From contig NZ_JADEXG010000053.1 in NCBI RefSeq assembly GCF_015207255.1, positions 1 to 38,594 on the forward strand: a DNA stretch of 38,594 nt, given 5' to 3'. Shown here in pieces: positions 27,093 to 33,794 of the stretch (position 1 is the stretch's first letter; each line of letters starts with the position of its first letter). The notes beneath the pieces were generated by a model. That model worked only from the letters and a program-made list of their open reading frames with translations. It was not told the origin of the DNA and searched no databases. Source of the DNA: Vasconcelosia minhoensis LEGE 07310 (GTDB lineage: Bacteria; Cyanobacteriota; Cyanobacteriia; Phormidesmidales; Phormidesmidaceae). The translations under genes were made by a program, and so were the position numbers.

Positions 27093-27317
27093 CTAGCTCA
27101 GCCGAACTGATACCGGATGGCCTGTTTCCTCGTGGTGACGACGGGCGTGCTGATGCTCTGACGAGTCGCAGCACAGCATCTTGCCGCAGGTTTGACAGAT
27201 GCGAAGATGCACCCAGCGCCCGCTGATTCGAACGCATTCTTCGCAGCGAAAGACGGGATAGTTTGCTTTTGGGATCAGGTTGTCCGAGGTGAGATCGGTC
27301 AGGTGTTGGCAGGCCAT
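27093..27317 (-). CDS. Stand-alone UBP-type zinc finger protein
   Basis: 74 residues forming essentially a single UBP-type (ZnF-UBP, PF02148) zinc finger. Candidate ligands are Cys3 and His5, Cys25 and Cys28, Cys41 and Cys44, Cys49, and His residues at 55-67. GRWVHLRICQTCGKMLCCDSS and HHEETGHPVSVRL are characteristic. In eukaryotes the domain binds the free C-terminus of ubiquitin. Bacteria with no ubiquitin carry short single-domain versions whose partner is unknown. The protein is intact and starts at ATG 27317 (MACQHL). It sits between DUF5996 and pirin genes on the same strand. Confidence 0.85.
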   Translation of the reverse strand: MACQHLTDLTSDNLIPKANYPVFRCEECVRISGRWVHLRICQTCGKMLCCDSSEHQHARRHHEETGHPVSVRLS

Positions 27318-27400
27318 AGAATTTACGAATGGGTTTGTTGTTAGAGATATAATCGGCAGGACAATATCATTGACTAAAGGGATCCAGCCTGGCTACCAGC

Positions 27401-28348
27401 TCACGACTTAAAAGCGGTTTGCTTCAGCGCCGACTGAGCCCACCCGCCTAAGCTGGCAGTGGCCTCGTAGGTGCTTTGCAAAAAGGTTAAAAGCATTTCG
27501 TCTGGAGAATCAGCGGTGCGAACGGCCTCGTAGGGTAGAATAAACTCGCCTATGTCAGAGCTGTAAAACGCAGCCTCCGGTTGAACTGAGGCCGTTTTGA
27601 AGCCTTCAGGTTCGGGATAGGCATAGGAATAAAACGCGGGGTAGGATAGCCCGGCCCCCGGCCAGAATCCGCAGCTGCTGACTTCATCGGAGTAGGCTTC
27701 GCGAGCCACATCATCGGGCAGATTGGGCACTCCGCCGGGATGCTCTGGGGCGGGGCGGCCGGAAAAGCGGGTCACCGCCAGGTCAAAGCTGCCCCAGAAA
27801 AAATGGACGGGACTGGATTTACCCTTAAAATGTGAGCGAAAGATTTTGAACACCCGGTCTGACTGAAGCAATATCCGCCAGCAGCGGTTGGCATAGTCAG
27901 GATCATAGGCGCTGTGGGTTTCGTCTTGCTCAAAGGGGATCGGCTCGGGTATTTCATTAGGTCGGGTATTGATGGTGATGGCAATCCCTAGCGCCTTTAG
28001 GCGGTCCATCACAGTTTGATAAAACTCGGCGACTGTCTGGGGGCGAAGCGCGATCGCGCTAGAGCGTCCGTCACGAGTCTGAATCAAGAGCTGGTGGTCG
28101 ATAAAGTCAAAGTTAATCTGGAAAACCTGGGTTTCATAGGCAATAGGTGAGGTGGTCAGCCCACGAGCTGTCAAATATAGCGGCACATGCCAGGAGTGAT
28201 TAATCCAGGGCGTCTGCACCAGACGAATCTTGCCAACGATCTGAGTCCACAGGTGCAGCGTGGCGTAAGTGTCCTGCCATTCGTCCAGGGGCAGCAGTGG
28301 CCAGGCCGCCGCTGGAACAGAAGCGTTTTGGGTATCTAGCTCGTTCAT
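27401..28348 (-). CDS. DUF5996 family protein
   Basis: 315 residues. Family features: WPLLPLDEWQDTYATLHLWTQIVGKIRL at the start, PWINHSWHVPLYLTARGLTTSP, then HFFWGSFDLAVTRFSGRPAP and GFWPGAGLSYPAFYSYAYPEPEG. These blocks identify DUF5996, a cytoplasmic family of unknown function found in bacteria with large accessory gene sets. No catalytic residues are established. It is the first gene of the minus-strand run towards pirin and stands divergent from the YefM-YoeB pair, with a 72-bp spacer. Confidence 0.9.
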   Translation of the reverse strand: MNELDTQNASVPAAAWPLLPLDEWQDTYATLHLWTQIVGKIRLVQTPWINHSWHVPLYLTARGLTTSPIAYETQVFQINFDFIDHQLLIQTRDGRSSAIALRPQTVAEFYQTVMDRLKALGIAITINTRPNEIPEPIPFEQDETHSAYDPDYANRCWRILLQSDRVFKIFRSHFKGKSSPVHFFWGSFDLAVTRFSGRPAPEHPGGVPNLPDDVAREAYSDEVSSCGFWPGAGLSYPAFYSYAYPEPEGFKTASVQPEAAFYSSDIGEFILPYEAVRTADSPDEMLLTFLQSTYEATASLGGWAQSALKQTAFKS

Positions 28349-28390
28349 GATGATCTTCGGGGCTGCTAAACAAAGTATGGACTGCTATAT

Positions 28391-28398
28391 TTGTACAA
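28391..28398. promoter_or_regulatory. TTGTACAA palindrome, possible YefM operator
   Basis: TTGTACAA contains TGTACA, the core hexamer recognised by E. coli YefM. It overlaps a TATATT -10 candidate (28386-28391) and lies 22 nt before the antitoxin ATG. A short inverted repeat GCACAAGTGC follows at about 28406-28415. Confidence 0.5.
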
Positions 28399-28420
28399 TA
28401 AAAAGCACAAGTGCAAGGCT

Positions 28421-28675
28421 ATGAAAATCGTGACCTTTAGCGAAGCGAGAAACAACCTCAAGTCGGTTTTAGACCGGGTGGTAGAAGATGCTGACTATAC
28501 CATTATCACTAGACGGGATACAGAGGATGCCATCGTGATGTCGTTAGAACTGTTTGAGAGTTTGCTAGAGACGGTTCATCTGCTCAAGTCGCCTGCAAAT
28601 GCTGCCCATCTAGAGCGATCTATTGCCCAGTATAAACAGGGAAAAATGGTAGAGCATAATTTACTAGATGACTAG
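28421..28675 (+). CDS. yefM: YefM/Phd-family antitoxin
   Basis: 84 residues from the ATG at 28421 (MKIVTFSEARNNLKSVLDRVVED), preceded by AAGG. A TTG 30 nt upstream is in frame but would place the operator palindrome in the coding region. The Phd/YefM N-terminal DNA-binding domain is clear, including DYTIITRRDTEDAIVMSLELFESLLET. The C-terminal toxin-binding tail is SIAQYKQGKMVEHNLLDD. It neutralises YoeB and represses its own promoter. Overlaps the toxin gene by 8 nt. Confidence 0.93.
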   Translation: MKIVTFSEARNNLKSVLDRVVEDADYTIITRRDTEDAIVMSLELFESLLETVHLLKSPANAAHLERSIAQYKQGKMVEHNLLDD

Positions 28676-28934
28676 AAAGCTAGCTTGGACAGAGGAAGCC
28701 TGGAGTAACTATCTATACTGGCAAAGACAGGATAAGAAAACGTTAAAGCGAGTTAACAAACTAATTGAGGCAACCCTTCGACTTCCGTTTGAGGGTGTTG
28801 GCCAGCCAGAACCGCTGAGGGCAAATCTGGCTGGCCTTTGGTCGCGACGAATCGACGAAACAAATCGACTCGTCTATGCGGTGGATGATGAATACATAAC
28901 GATTATTTCCTGTCGATATCACTATATGGTCTAG
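28668..28934 (+). CDS. yoeB: YoeB-family mRNA interferase toxin
   Basis: 88 residues, standard YoeB length. RKLAWTEEAWSNYLYWQRQDKKTLKRVNKLI, then GVGQPEPLRANLAGLWSRRIDETNRLVYAVD, and the terminal CRYHYMV. The YoeB catalytic set is present: Glu in the PEPLR region, Arg in the SRRID/NRLVY segment, and the C-terminal His-Tyr. In E. coli the enzyme cleaves mRNA in the ribosomal A site. Coupled to yefM upstream; no sign of decay. Confidence 0.95.
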   Translation: MTRKLAWTEEAWSNYLYWQRQDKKTLKRVNKLIEATLRLPFEGVGQPEPLRANLAGLWSRRIDETNRLVYAVDDEYITIISCRYHYMV

Positions 28935-29044
28935 ACATTTTGCTACTTTGCTCAATGGGGCAAGCTGCTGATAGTCTGAGAAATGCTTGGGTGGACTGAA
29001 TGCGAGGTGTCTACTCTAGCCATAAGTCTTATCTCCTTGATAAA

Positions 29045-29629
29045 CTACGGTTGACCTGAGAGCTTGGGATACAGCCATCGATAAAACAAGCGCGTTACGC
29101 GGGGCATGACCACATAAGTCAGCAGAAAAACGGTAAGGGTCGTCAAGATTAGGGCGCGAAGCAGTGGCGGGAGCGGCTGCAATAGCGGGCCAAGCAAGTA
29201 TCCCAAAAGCTGAGCGACGATCAACACCGATAGAGCTGTCAAAATCGCCATCTTGTAACGCTTTGGAGGATGTTTAACCAGTTTTCCGGGCAGCGTAAAC
29301 CAGGTTTCGAATCCGGTCAGAATCTGGACATCCTGACCCTTCTGAACGAGCGGTTGGGCCTTTTCAATCCAGCGCTGGCGGACGGGAGAATCCATCCACT
29401 GTTTCAGGTTTTTGTACTCGTCAAACTTGAGCAGAATCGCATACTCAGGATAGGCCGGATCTTGAGGCCGAACAAAGCTAACCCCGGAATGGCCTTCGAA
29501 CTGCTGGGCGACTGCGGAAACATCGTGCAGCCACTGTTCGTAATCCTGCTGTCGCTCGGGCTTCACCAAATGCGAAATGACTGCCGTAACATGCTGACTT
29601 TTGTTATCAGGTCTAGTCTCATATGTCAT
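29045..29629 (-). CDS. ABM-domain protein with C-terminal membrane anchor
   Basis: 194 residues. Residues about 10-105 form an antibiotic-biosynthesis-monooxygenase (ABM) ferredoxin-like domain: HVTAVISHLVKPERQQDYEQWL, AVAQQFEGHSGVSFVRP, YAILLKFDEYKNLKQWMDSP. After a PPKRYKMA stretch come two membrane helices (AILTALSVLIVAQLLGYLLG and LLRALILTTLTVFLLTYVVM). ABM proteins act as cofactor-free monooxygenases or small-molecule binders. The helix-anchored version is widespread in bacteria but of unknown substrate. It is transcribed alone, divergent from the ABC exporter. Confidence 0.88.
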   Translation of the reverse strand: MTYETRPDNKSQHVTAVISHLVKPERQQDYEQWLHDVSAVAQQFEGHSGVSFVRPQDPAYPEYAILLKFDEYKNLKQWMDSPVRQRWIEKAQPLVQKGQDVQILTGFETWFTLPGKLVKHPPKRYKMAILTALSVLIVAQLLGYLLGPLLQPLPPLLRALILTTLTVFLLTYVVMPRVTRLFYRWLYPKLSGQP

Positions 29630-29896
29630 CTTGACGAATCCTCTCTAGCCCCTATGTCCTTTCACTTAACTGACCGTTGCGGTCATTTCTGTGACTCCGT
29701 CTATGCGCTCTGCGTGCAGACAGGCCATTGGATTCCCAAAAGCGATCAGATTAGACGGCAGCCAACGGTGGTATGATTGTGAAATTATATTACAGTGCTA
29801 GAATTGGTGCGCAGTATCGGCTCTACTAGACGATTTGCCTAGCCCTACTGGCTATTTATTGGGCCTCGCGCCTATTGACTCCTGTTTACGGCCTTT

Positions 29897-30703
29897 ATGT
29901 CATCCCTAGCGCAGTCAAAAAAGCGGCTTTTGAGAGATTGGCAGGGCGCGATCGCGATTGCCCAGCGCATCCTCCTAGAGCTGTGGCGGCGCCAGGTCAG
30001 CCTAGTCTGCTGGATGATTTTCCCTGCTTCGATCCTGATGGTCAATGGGCTAATTTTAGCCAAGCCGTCTGAGGTTTCGACTGCTGCAGCCTTCAGCCAG
30101 TCGGTGCCGCCCTGCCTGGTCGGCACGGCTCTGTTTTTCAGCTGTCTGGGCGGCAGTATCGCCACCCTAGTCGCGGAACGCGAACAGCGCACGCTCAAGC
30201 GACTACTGGTCTCTTCTCTGCGGGGCACGACCTACTTTCTGGGAGTATTTCTAGCCTATGCCTTGATTGGCCTGGGACAGACGCTCCTAATCTATGCGCT
30301 GGCGGCTGCTGCCGGAGCCGAGTTTCAAGGTTCTATGGGGATCTGCCTACTGATCATTGTCTTGAGCATAATGGTCTATGTCGGCACGGGTTTTTGCATT
30401 GGGGCGACGCTGGCGCGTCGGACTGAGGACGTCAACGCCCTAGTCGCGGCGCTGGGTGTGCCACTCTTATTACTGAGCGGGGCGCTGGTGCCAATCGAGT
30501 TTTTTCCCGATACGCTTCGGCAGATTGCTCGATTCAATCCGATTTACCATATGATCGAGGCCCTTTTCGAGATTTCAGTCCAGGGAGAATCATTCGCTGA
30601 AATGGCCTCTCATCTCTGGGTTTTGGTCATTCTTGCCGGGGTAATGCCAGCGGCTGGCTGGCTGGCCTATCGCCAGATGCTGATCAGCGAAAGGAGCCGC
30701 TAG
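29897..30703 (+). CDS. ABC-2 type transporter permease
   Basis: 268 residues with six predicted membrane helices. After a basic cytoplasmic N-terminus (SKKRLLRDWQGAIAIAQRI) the first helix is LVCWMIFPASILMVNGLIL. FLAYALIGLGQTLLIYALAA, ICLLIIVLSIMVYVGTGFCIG and the ABC-2 signature ALGVPLLLLSGALVPIEFFPDTLRQIARFNPIYHMIEAL are typical. GTATLVAEREQRTLKRLLVSSL-like residues form the cytoplasmic loop that couples to the ATPase. Its stop overlaps the next gene's GTG by one base. Cargo cannot be told; related exporters carry drugs, lipids or polysaccharides. Confidence 0.9.
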   Translation: MSSLAQSKKRLLRDWQGAIAIAQRILLELWRRQVSLVCWMIFPASILMVNGLILAKPSEVSTAAAFSQSVPPCLVGTALFFSCLGGSIATLVAEREQRTLKRLLVSSLRGTTYFLGVFLAYALIGLGQTLLIYALAAAAGAEFQGSMGICLLIIVLSIMVYVGTGFCIGATLARRTEDVNALVAALGVPLLLLSGALVPIEFFPDTLRQIARFNPIYHMIEALFEISVQGESFAEMASHLWVLVILAGVMPAAGWLAYRQMLISERSR

Positions 30704-31671
30704 TGCTGCAAATTCGGAATCTTTGTAAGTCCTATGGGCCAAATCCCGTCCTGCAAAATTTAAACCTGAGCATCGCAGCGGGCGAGATCTATGGCTTGCT
30801 AGGTTCAAACGGCGCAGGCAAAACCACTACCATCAATATCCTCTGCCATCTACTCCAAACCGACAGCGGCAGCATTACCCTTTACGATCAGCCGCACTCA
30901 GAGGCAACCCAATCCTTAATTGCCCTAGTGCCTCAGGAAAATCTGCTATACGGCAGCCTCACCTGCGAAGAAAACCTCAGCTTTTTCGCCCGCCTCTACG
31001 GGCTTTCCAAACGGCAGCGGCAGGAGCGTATCCCTGCCTGCCTGAAGGCCGTTGGCTTAGCCAATCGCCTGAAAAGCCCAGCTGAAACGCTGAGCGGCGG
31101 GATGCAGCGGCGGCTAAGTATGGCGATCGCGCTAGTCCATCACCCCAAGCTGCTGATTCTAGACGAGCCTACCGCCGGTTTAGACATAGACGCGCGCACC
31201 GCAATGTGGCGGCTGATCCGGCAGCTCCAGGCGCAGGGGATGACCATTCTGCTAACTACGCATCTGCTCGATGAAGCCGAGCGGCTCTGCGATCGGCTGG
31301 GGATTCTCAAACATGGCCGCCTGCTGGCGGAGGGCAGCCTGCCCCAGCTCAGGCAGCGCATCGCCGCTCAGGAAATAATTGTTATTAAAACAGCGGAAGA
31401 AGAATCTGCGATCGCGCGGGCTCAGACCCTCGGGTTTCCCCATCGGCGGTACGGCGAGGATTTGGCATTCTGGCTGCCTGAGGTAATGGAGCTAAAAGAC
31501 ATCATCGGCTGCTTTGCAGGCATTCTCCTGACCTCAATCGCTCGGGAACCGGTGCGGCTAGAGCATATCTACCATGAAATTCTGCGAAATCCACCGGTAG
31601 CTGAACGTCAGGCAGATCATCTATGCACGAACTCTAGTACCCTCTCCCAGCTTGGGAGAGGGCTAGGGTGA
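30703..31671 (+). CDS. ABC transporter ATP-binding protein
   Basis: 322 residues from a GTG that overlaps the permease stop. Walker A is GSNGAGKTTT, Q-loop LVPQENLLYG, signature LSGGMQRRLSMA, Walker B LLILDEPTAG and H-loop TTHLLDEAE. This DrrA/CcmA-type domain takes about 220 residues; a regulatory region follows. The last nine residues or so (TLSQLGRGLG) and the stop codon are read from a dispersed hairpin repeat at 31640-31676, so the natural C-terminus has been replaced or extended by repeat insertion. With the permease it forms a complete two-gene ABC-2 exporter (presumably dimer of each). Confidence 0.95.
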   Translation: MLQIRNLCKSYGPNPVLQNLNLSIAAGEIYGLLGSNGAGKTTTINILCHLLQTDSGSITLYDQPHSEATQSLIALVPQENLLYGSLTCEENLSFFARLYGLSKRQRQERIPACLKAVGLANRLKSPAETLSGGMQRRLSMAIALVHHPKLLILDEPTAGLDIDARTAMWRLIRQLQAQGMTILLTTHLLDEAERLCDRLGILKHGRLLAEGSLPQLRQRIAAQEIIVIKTAEEESAIARAQTLGFPHRRYGEDLAFWLPEVMELKDIIGCFAGILLTSIAREPVRLEHIYHEILRNPPVAERQADHLCTNSSTLSQLGRGLG

Positions 31672-31676
31672 GGGAG
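31640..31676. repeat. Dispersed CCCTCTCCCA hairpin repeat
   Basis: CCCTCTCCCA-gct-TGGGAGAGGG forms a 10-bp stem, followed by CTAGGGTGAGGG. This motif is a familiar dispersed repeat in bacterial and cyanobacterial genomes. It overlaps the 3' end of the ATPase gene and supplies its TGA. Confidence 0.75.
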
Positions 31677-31696
31677 CTCGTAAAATTGTCAGTTTT

Positions 31697-31760
31697 AAGG
31701 AGGCTGTGAAACTGTCTTGAGCCATCCATGGATGCGTCAAAATAGTTTCAGAGCCTTCTT
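31697..31760. terminator. Imperfect long inverted repeat between convergent genes
   Basis: AAGGAGGCTGTGAAACT (31697-31713) pairs with AGTTTCAGAGCCTTCTT (31744-31760) with two mismatches. The 30-nt loop itself contains CCATCCATGG. Located between the ABC ATPase and the ferrochelatase-like gene. Confidence 0.5.
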
Positions 31761-31778
31761 TAGCCTATCAAGAAGCGG

Positions 31779-32954
31779 CTAGTGGTGATGATTATGCTCG
31801 CCGTGGCTGTGACCGTGAGCATGGTGAGCATGGGCATAGCTCCCCGTCGCCGTCAGCTTCGGATTGACGCTCACCGCTTCGGCCTCTAGCAGGTCGGCAA
31901 TTAGCGGGTCAGCCCAGTCAGCCGCCATTTGTAAAAACTCCGGCTGGTCGTTAACACAGGCCATTCGCACGTAGGTGACGTCGGGACGCCAACGGCGCAG
32001 GCTGCCGATAATGTGATCGACATCGAGCAGGGTCTCATGATTTTCTGTCGCAAAGCCAATCGGCATAAAGACGAGAGCGGTTGCGCCCAGGTCAATCAGG
32101 TTCTTCGCAGCCAGCGTCACGTTGGGCTGCGTCCACTCAATCAGCGGCGTGTCGTGATTCAGCCAGCCAATCGAGATCAGCGGATACTTATAGATCAGCC
32201 GCTCGCGGACGGCATCGTAGAGCTTCTGGCTTTCGTCGATGCCGGATGTAAAGCCCTTAGCCTTGTGCGGACAGCCGTGATTCATCAACACAATCCCAGT
32301 TTGGGAAGGTAGATGGGCGACGGCTAAATCTTCTTTAATTTTGTCTTCGACTAGCTGAGTCAGCAGATCGATGTATGCCGTCCGGTCAAAGAATGAGGGA
32401 ATATAGCGAGTTCCCTTGAGCCAGTGCTCTGTCCCATCAGCCAGCTGCGCCAGCGCCTGGTTCACCTGCTCCACCGCAATGCCGCTGGTAAAAATCGAAT
32501 CGACCACCAGCAGCGGATAGATTAGCAGCTTGTCAAACCCCTGGGCCTTGACTTCGGCCAGCACCTGCTCCGGCAGGTGAGGCGCACAAAAGTTAAACGC
32601 CTTGAAGACTTTAACCCGCTCGCCCCATTTTTCCTGAAGGCAGGACTCAATCCCAGCCCGCTGCTGCTCAAAGATGGCGTTGTGAGGCGAGATAAACTGA
32701 CCGTGCTGGTGACTCCATTCGTGCAGGTCGAAAACTGCCAGTAGCTTAGCCAGCGGCGGGTATACCCAGGTCGGCACGGGCGCAAACTTCGCCGTGAGTA
32801 AATTTAATGCTTGTTCATTGTAGCTAGCAAAATCTTCATATTTCTCAACTTCGCCATACCCCATCAGCAAAACAGCGACGCGCTCCTCTGCCGGGCTTTC
32901 TGATCTGCTTTCTGAGCCTTGCTCAAAGCGCTGCTCGGGTGAAACTGCAACCAT
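31779..32954 (-). CDS. Ferrochelatase-like (HemH-superfamily) protein with His-rich tail
   Basis: 391 residues. The chelatase fold is indicated by VAVLLMGYGEVEKYEDF at the start, KLLIYPLLVVDSIFTSG in the first half, and GIVLMNHGCPHKAKGFTSGIDES plus MPIGFATENHETLLDVDHI in the second. The last block resembles the GFxxDxxETLxExD motif of ferrochelatase. It lacks the C-terminal Hlip-like helix of the main cyanobacterial HemH and its N-terminus is different, so it is a paralogue. The final 17 residues contain ten His (HAHHAHGHSHGEHNHHH), a likely metal-storage or delivery tail. The metal and tetrapyrrole substrates are unknown; CbiX-like or metallochaperone roles are alternatives. Confidence 0.85.
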   Translation of the reverse strand: MVAVSPEQRFEQGSESRSESPAEERVAVLLMGYGEVEKYEDFASYNEQALNLLTAKFAPVPTWVYPPLAKLLAVFDLHEWSHQHGQFISPHNAIFEQQRAGIESCLQEKWGERVKVFKAFNFCAPHLPEQVLAEVKAQGFDKLLIYPLLVVDSIFTSGIAVEQVNQALAQLADGTEHWLKGTRYIPSFFDRTAYIDLLTQLVEDKIKEDLAVAHLPSQTGIVLMNHGCPHKAKGFTSGIDESQKLYDAVRERLIYKYPLISIGWLNHDTPLIEWTQPNVTLAAKNLIDLGATALVFMPIGFATENHETLLDVDHIIGSLRRWRPDVTYVRMACVNDQPEFLQMAADWADPLIADLLEAEAVSVNPKLTATGSYAHAHHAHGHSHGEHNHHH

Positions 32955-33075
32955 AAACTTAAGAGCCTTCGAATTTAACTAACTTAACTAATACGGTAAC
33001 ACTCTGAGAATAAAGGATTCATGGGGCTATAGAGATACTTAAGGCAAGCATAAAAAAATACTATCCATACTTTAC

Positions 33076-33089
33076 CTAAGTTAACTTAG
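33076..33089. promoter_or_regulatory. 14-bp palindrome CTAAGTTAACTTAG
   Basis: Perfect palindrome in the 260-bp spacer between the divergent ferrochelatase-like gene and TA pair 3. Related half-sites (TTAACTAACTTAACTAA) lie near 32977-32993, close to the ferrochelatase-like start. It may be an operator for that gene. Confidence 0.35.
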
Positions 33090-33150
33090 CCGACTGGGAT
33101 AGCTTGGGTAACGGAATTCTTAAATTTTGTCAATGGCCGTCAATTAATAG

Positions 33151-33178
33151 ATGTATCCGAATGTATACATCGTATACT
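33151..33178 (+). promoter_or_regulatory. Operator/promoter candidate of TA pair 3
   Basis: ATGTATCC, then the palindrome ATGTATACAT (33161-33170), then TATACT (33173-33178) as a -10 hexamer. The repeated ATGTAT elements 10 bp apart resemble the half-site spacing used by ribbon-helix-helix antitoxins. Confidence 0.45.
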
Positions 33179-33214
33179 ATGGACTAAACAAGTTCATATT
33201 GACAAGTTGAAGTA

Positions 33215-33487
33215 ATGTCCCAAAGCGAAATTGTCACCGTCAGGCTCACTTCAGAACTCAAAGCCAAACTGGATGCCCTGGCTTCAAGTACTCAGCGCAG
33301 CAAGTCTTGGCTTGCTGCTGAGGCGATTGCCCAGTATGTTGAGCAAGAAGCTTGGCAGATTGAAAGCATTGAGGCTGCCGTTGCGCTGGCCGATAGCCCA
33401 GAAGCCAAATGGATTGAAGGCGAGGCGGTTGAAGCCTGGTTGGACTCCTGGGGTACTGATGACGAGCAGCCAGCTCCATGCGCCTAG
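33215..33487 (+). CDS. Ribbon-helix-helix antitoxin (ParD/CopG-like)
   Basis: 90 residues. The first 45 form a ribbon-helix-helix: EIVTVRLTSELKAKLDALASSTQRSKSWLAAEAIAQYV. An acidic C-terminus follows (WIEGEAVEAWLDSWGTDDE), which would wrap the toxin. Such antitoxins bind operators as dimers through the N-terminal strand. It overlaps the downstream ParE/RelE toxin by 10 nt. Confidence 0.9.
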   Translation: MSQSEIVTVRLTSELKAKLDALASSTQRSKSWLAAEAIAQYVEQEAWQIESIEAAVALADSPEAKWIEGEAVEAWLDSWGTDDEQPAPCA

Positions 33488-33780
33488 TTTTCCTATCTCA
33501 GGCCATTACTGACCTGAACAGTATTCGGGCTTACATTGCCCAGGACAATCCGGAAGCTGCTCGCCAGGTTGCCATTCGACTGAAGAAAATCATTCAGAGA
33601 TTGGCGGCGATGCCGAACATAGGTAAAGCGGGCCGGGTGTTTGGAACCAAAGAACTGGTTACTCCAAAGATTGGTAGAACCCAATACGTCGTGGTCTATC
33701 GGGTCAAAGCAGCACAGCTGGAAGTCCTACGAATTTTGCCTGGAATGCGAGACCTTAATCGGATTTTGGAAGATCCCTAA
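33478..33780 (+). CDS. ParE/RelE-family toxin
   Basis: 100 residues with the ParE/RelE plasmid-stabilisation fold. RLVFLSQAITDLNSIRAYIAQDNPEAARQVAIRLKKIIQRL forms the helical hairpin, MPNIGKAGRVFGTKELV the loop, then GRTQYVVVYRVKAAQLEVLRILPGMRDL. This pattern suits ParE-type toxins (gyrase) as well as RelE-type nucleases, and the target cannot be chosen from sequence alone. Intact and coupled to the antitoxin. Confidence 0.9.
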   Translation: MRLVFLSQAITDLNSIRAYIAQDNPEAARQVAIRLKKIIQRLAAMPNIGKAGRVFGTKELVTPKIGRTQYVVVYRVKAAQLEVLRILPGMRDLNRILEDP

Positions 33781-33794
33781 CCTAAGCGAGTGCC

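Noticed and set aside
27043-27237. A 65-codon ORF overlapping the UBP-finger gene in another frame
   Set aside because: Low-complexity product with no family features; it is the shadow of the Cys/His-rich real gene.
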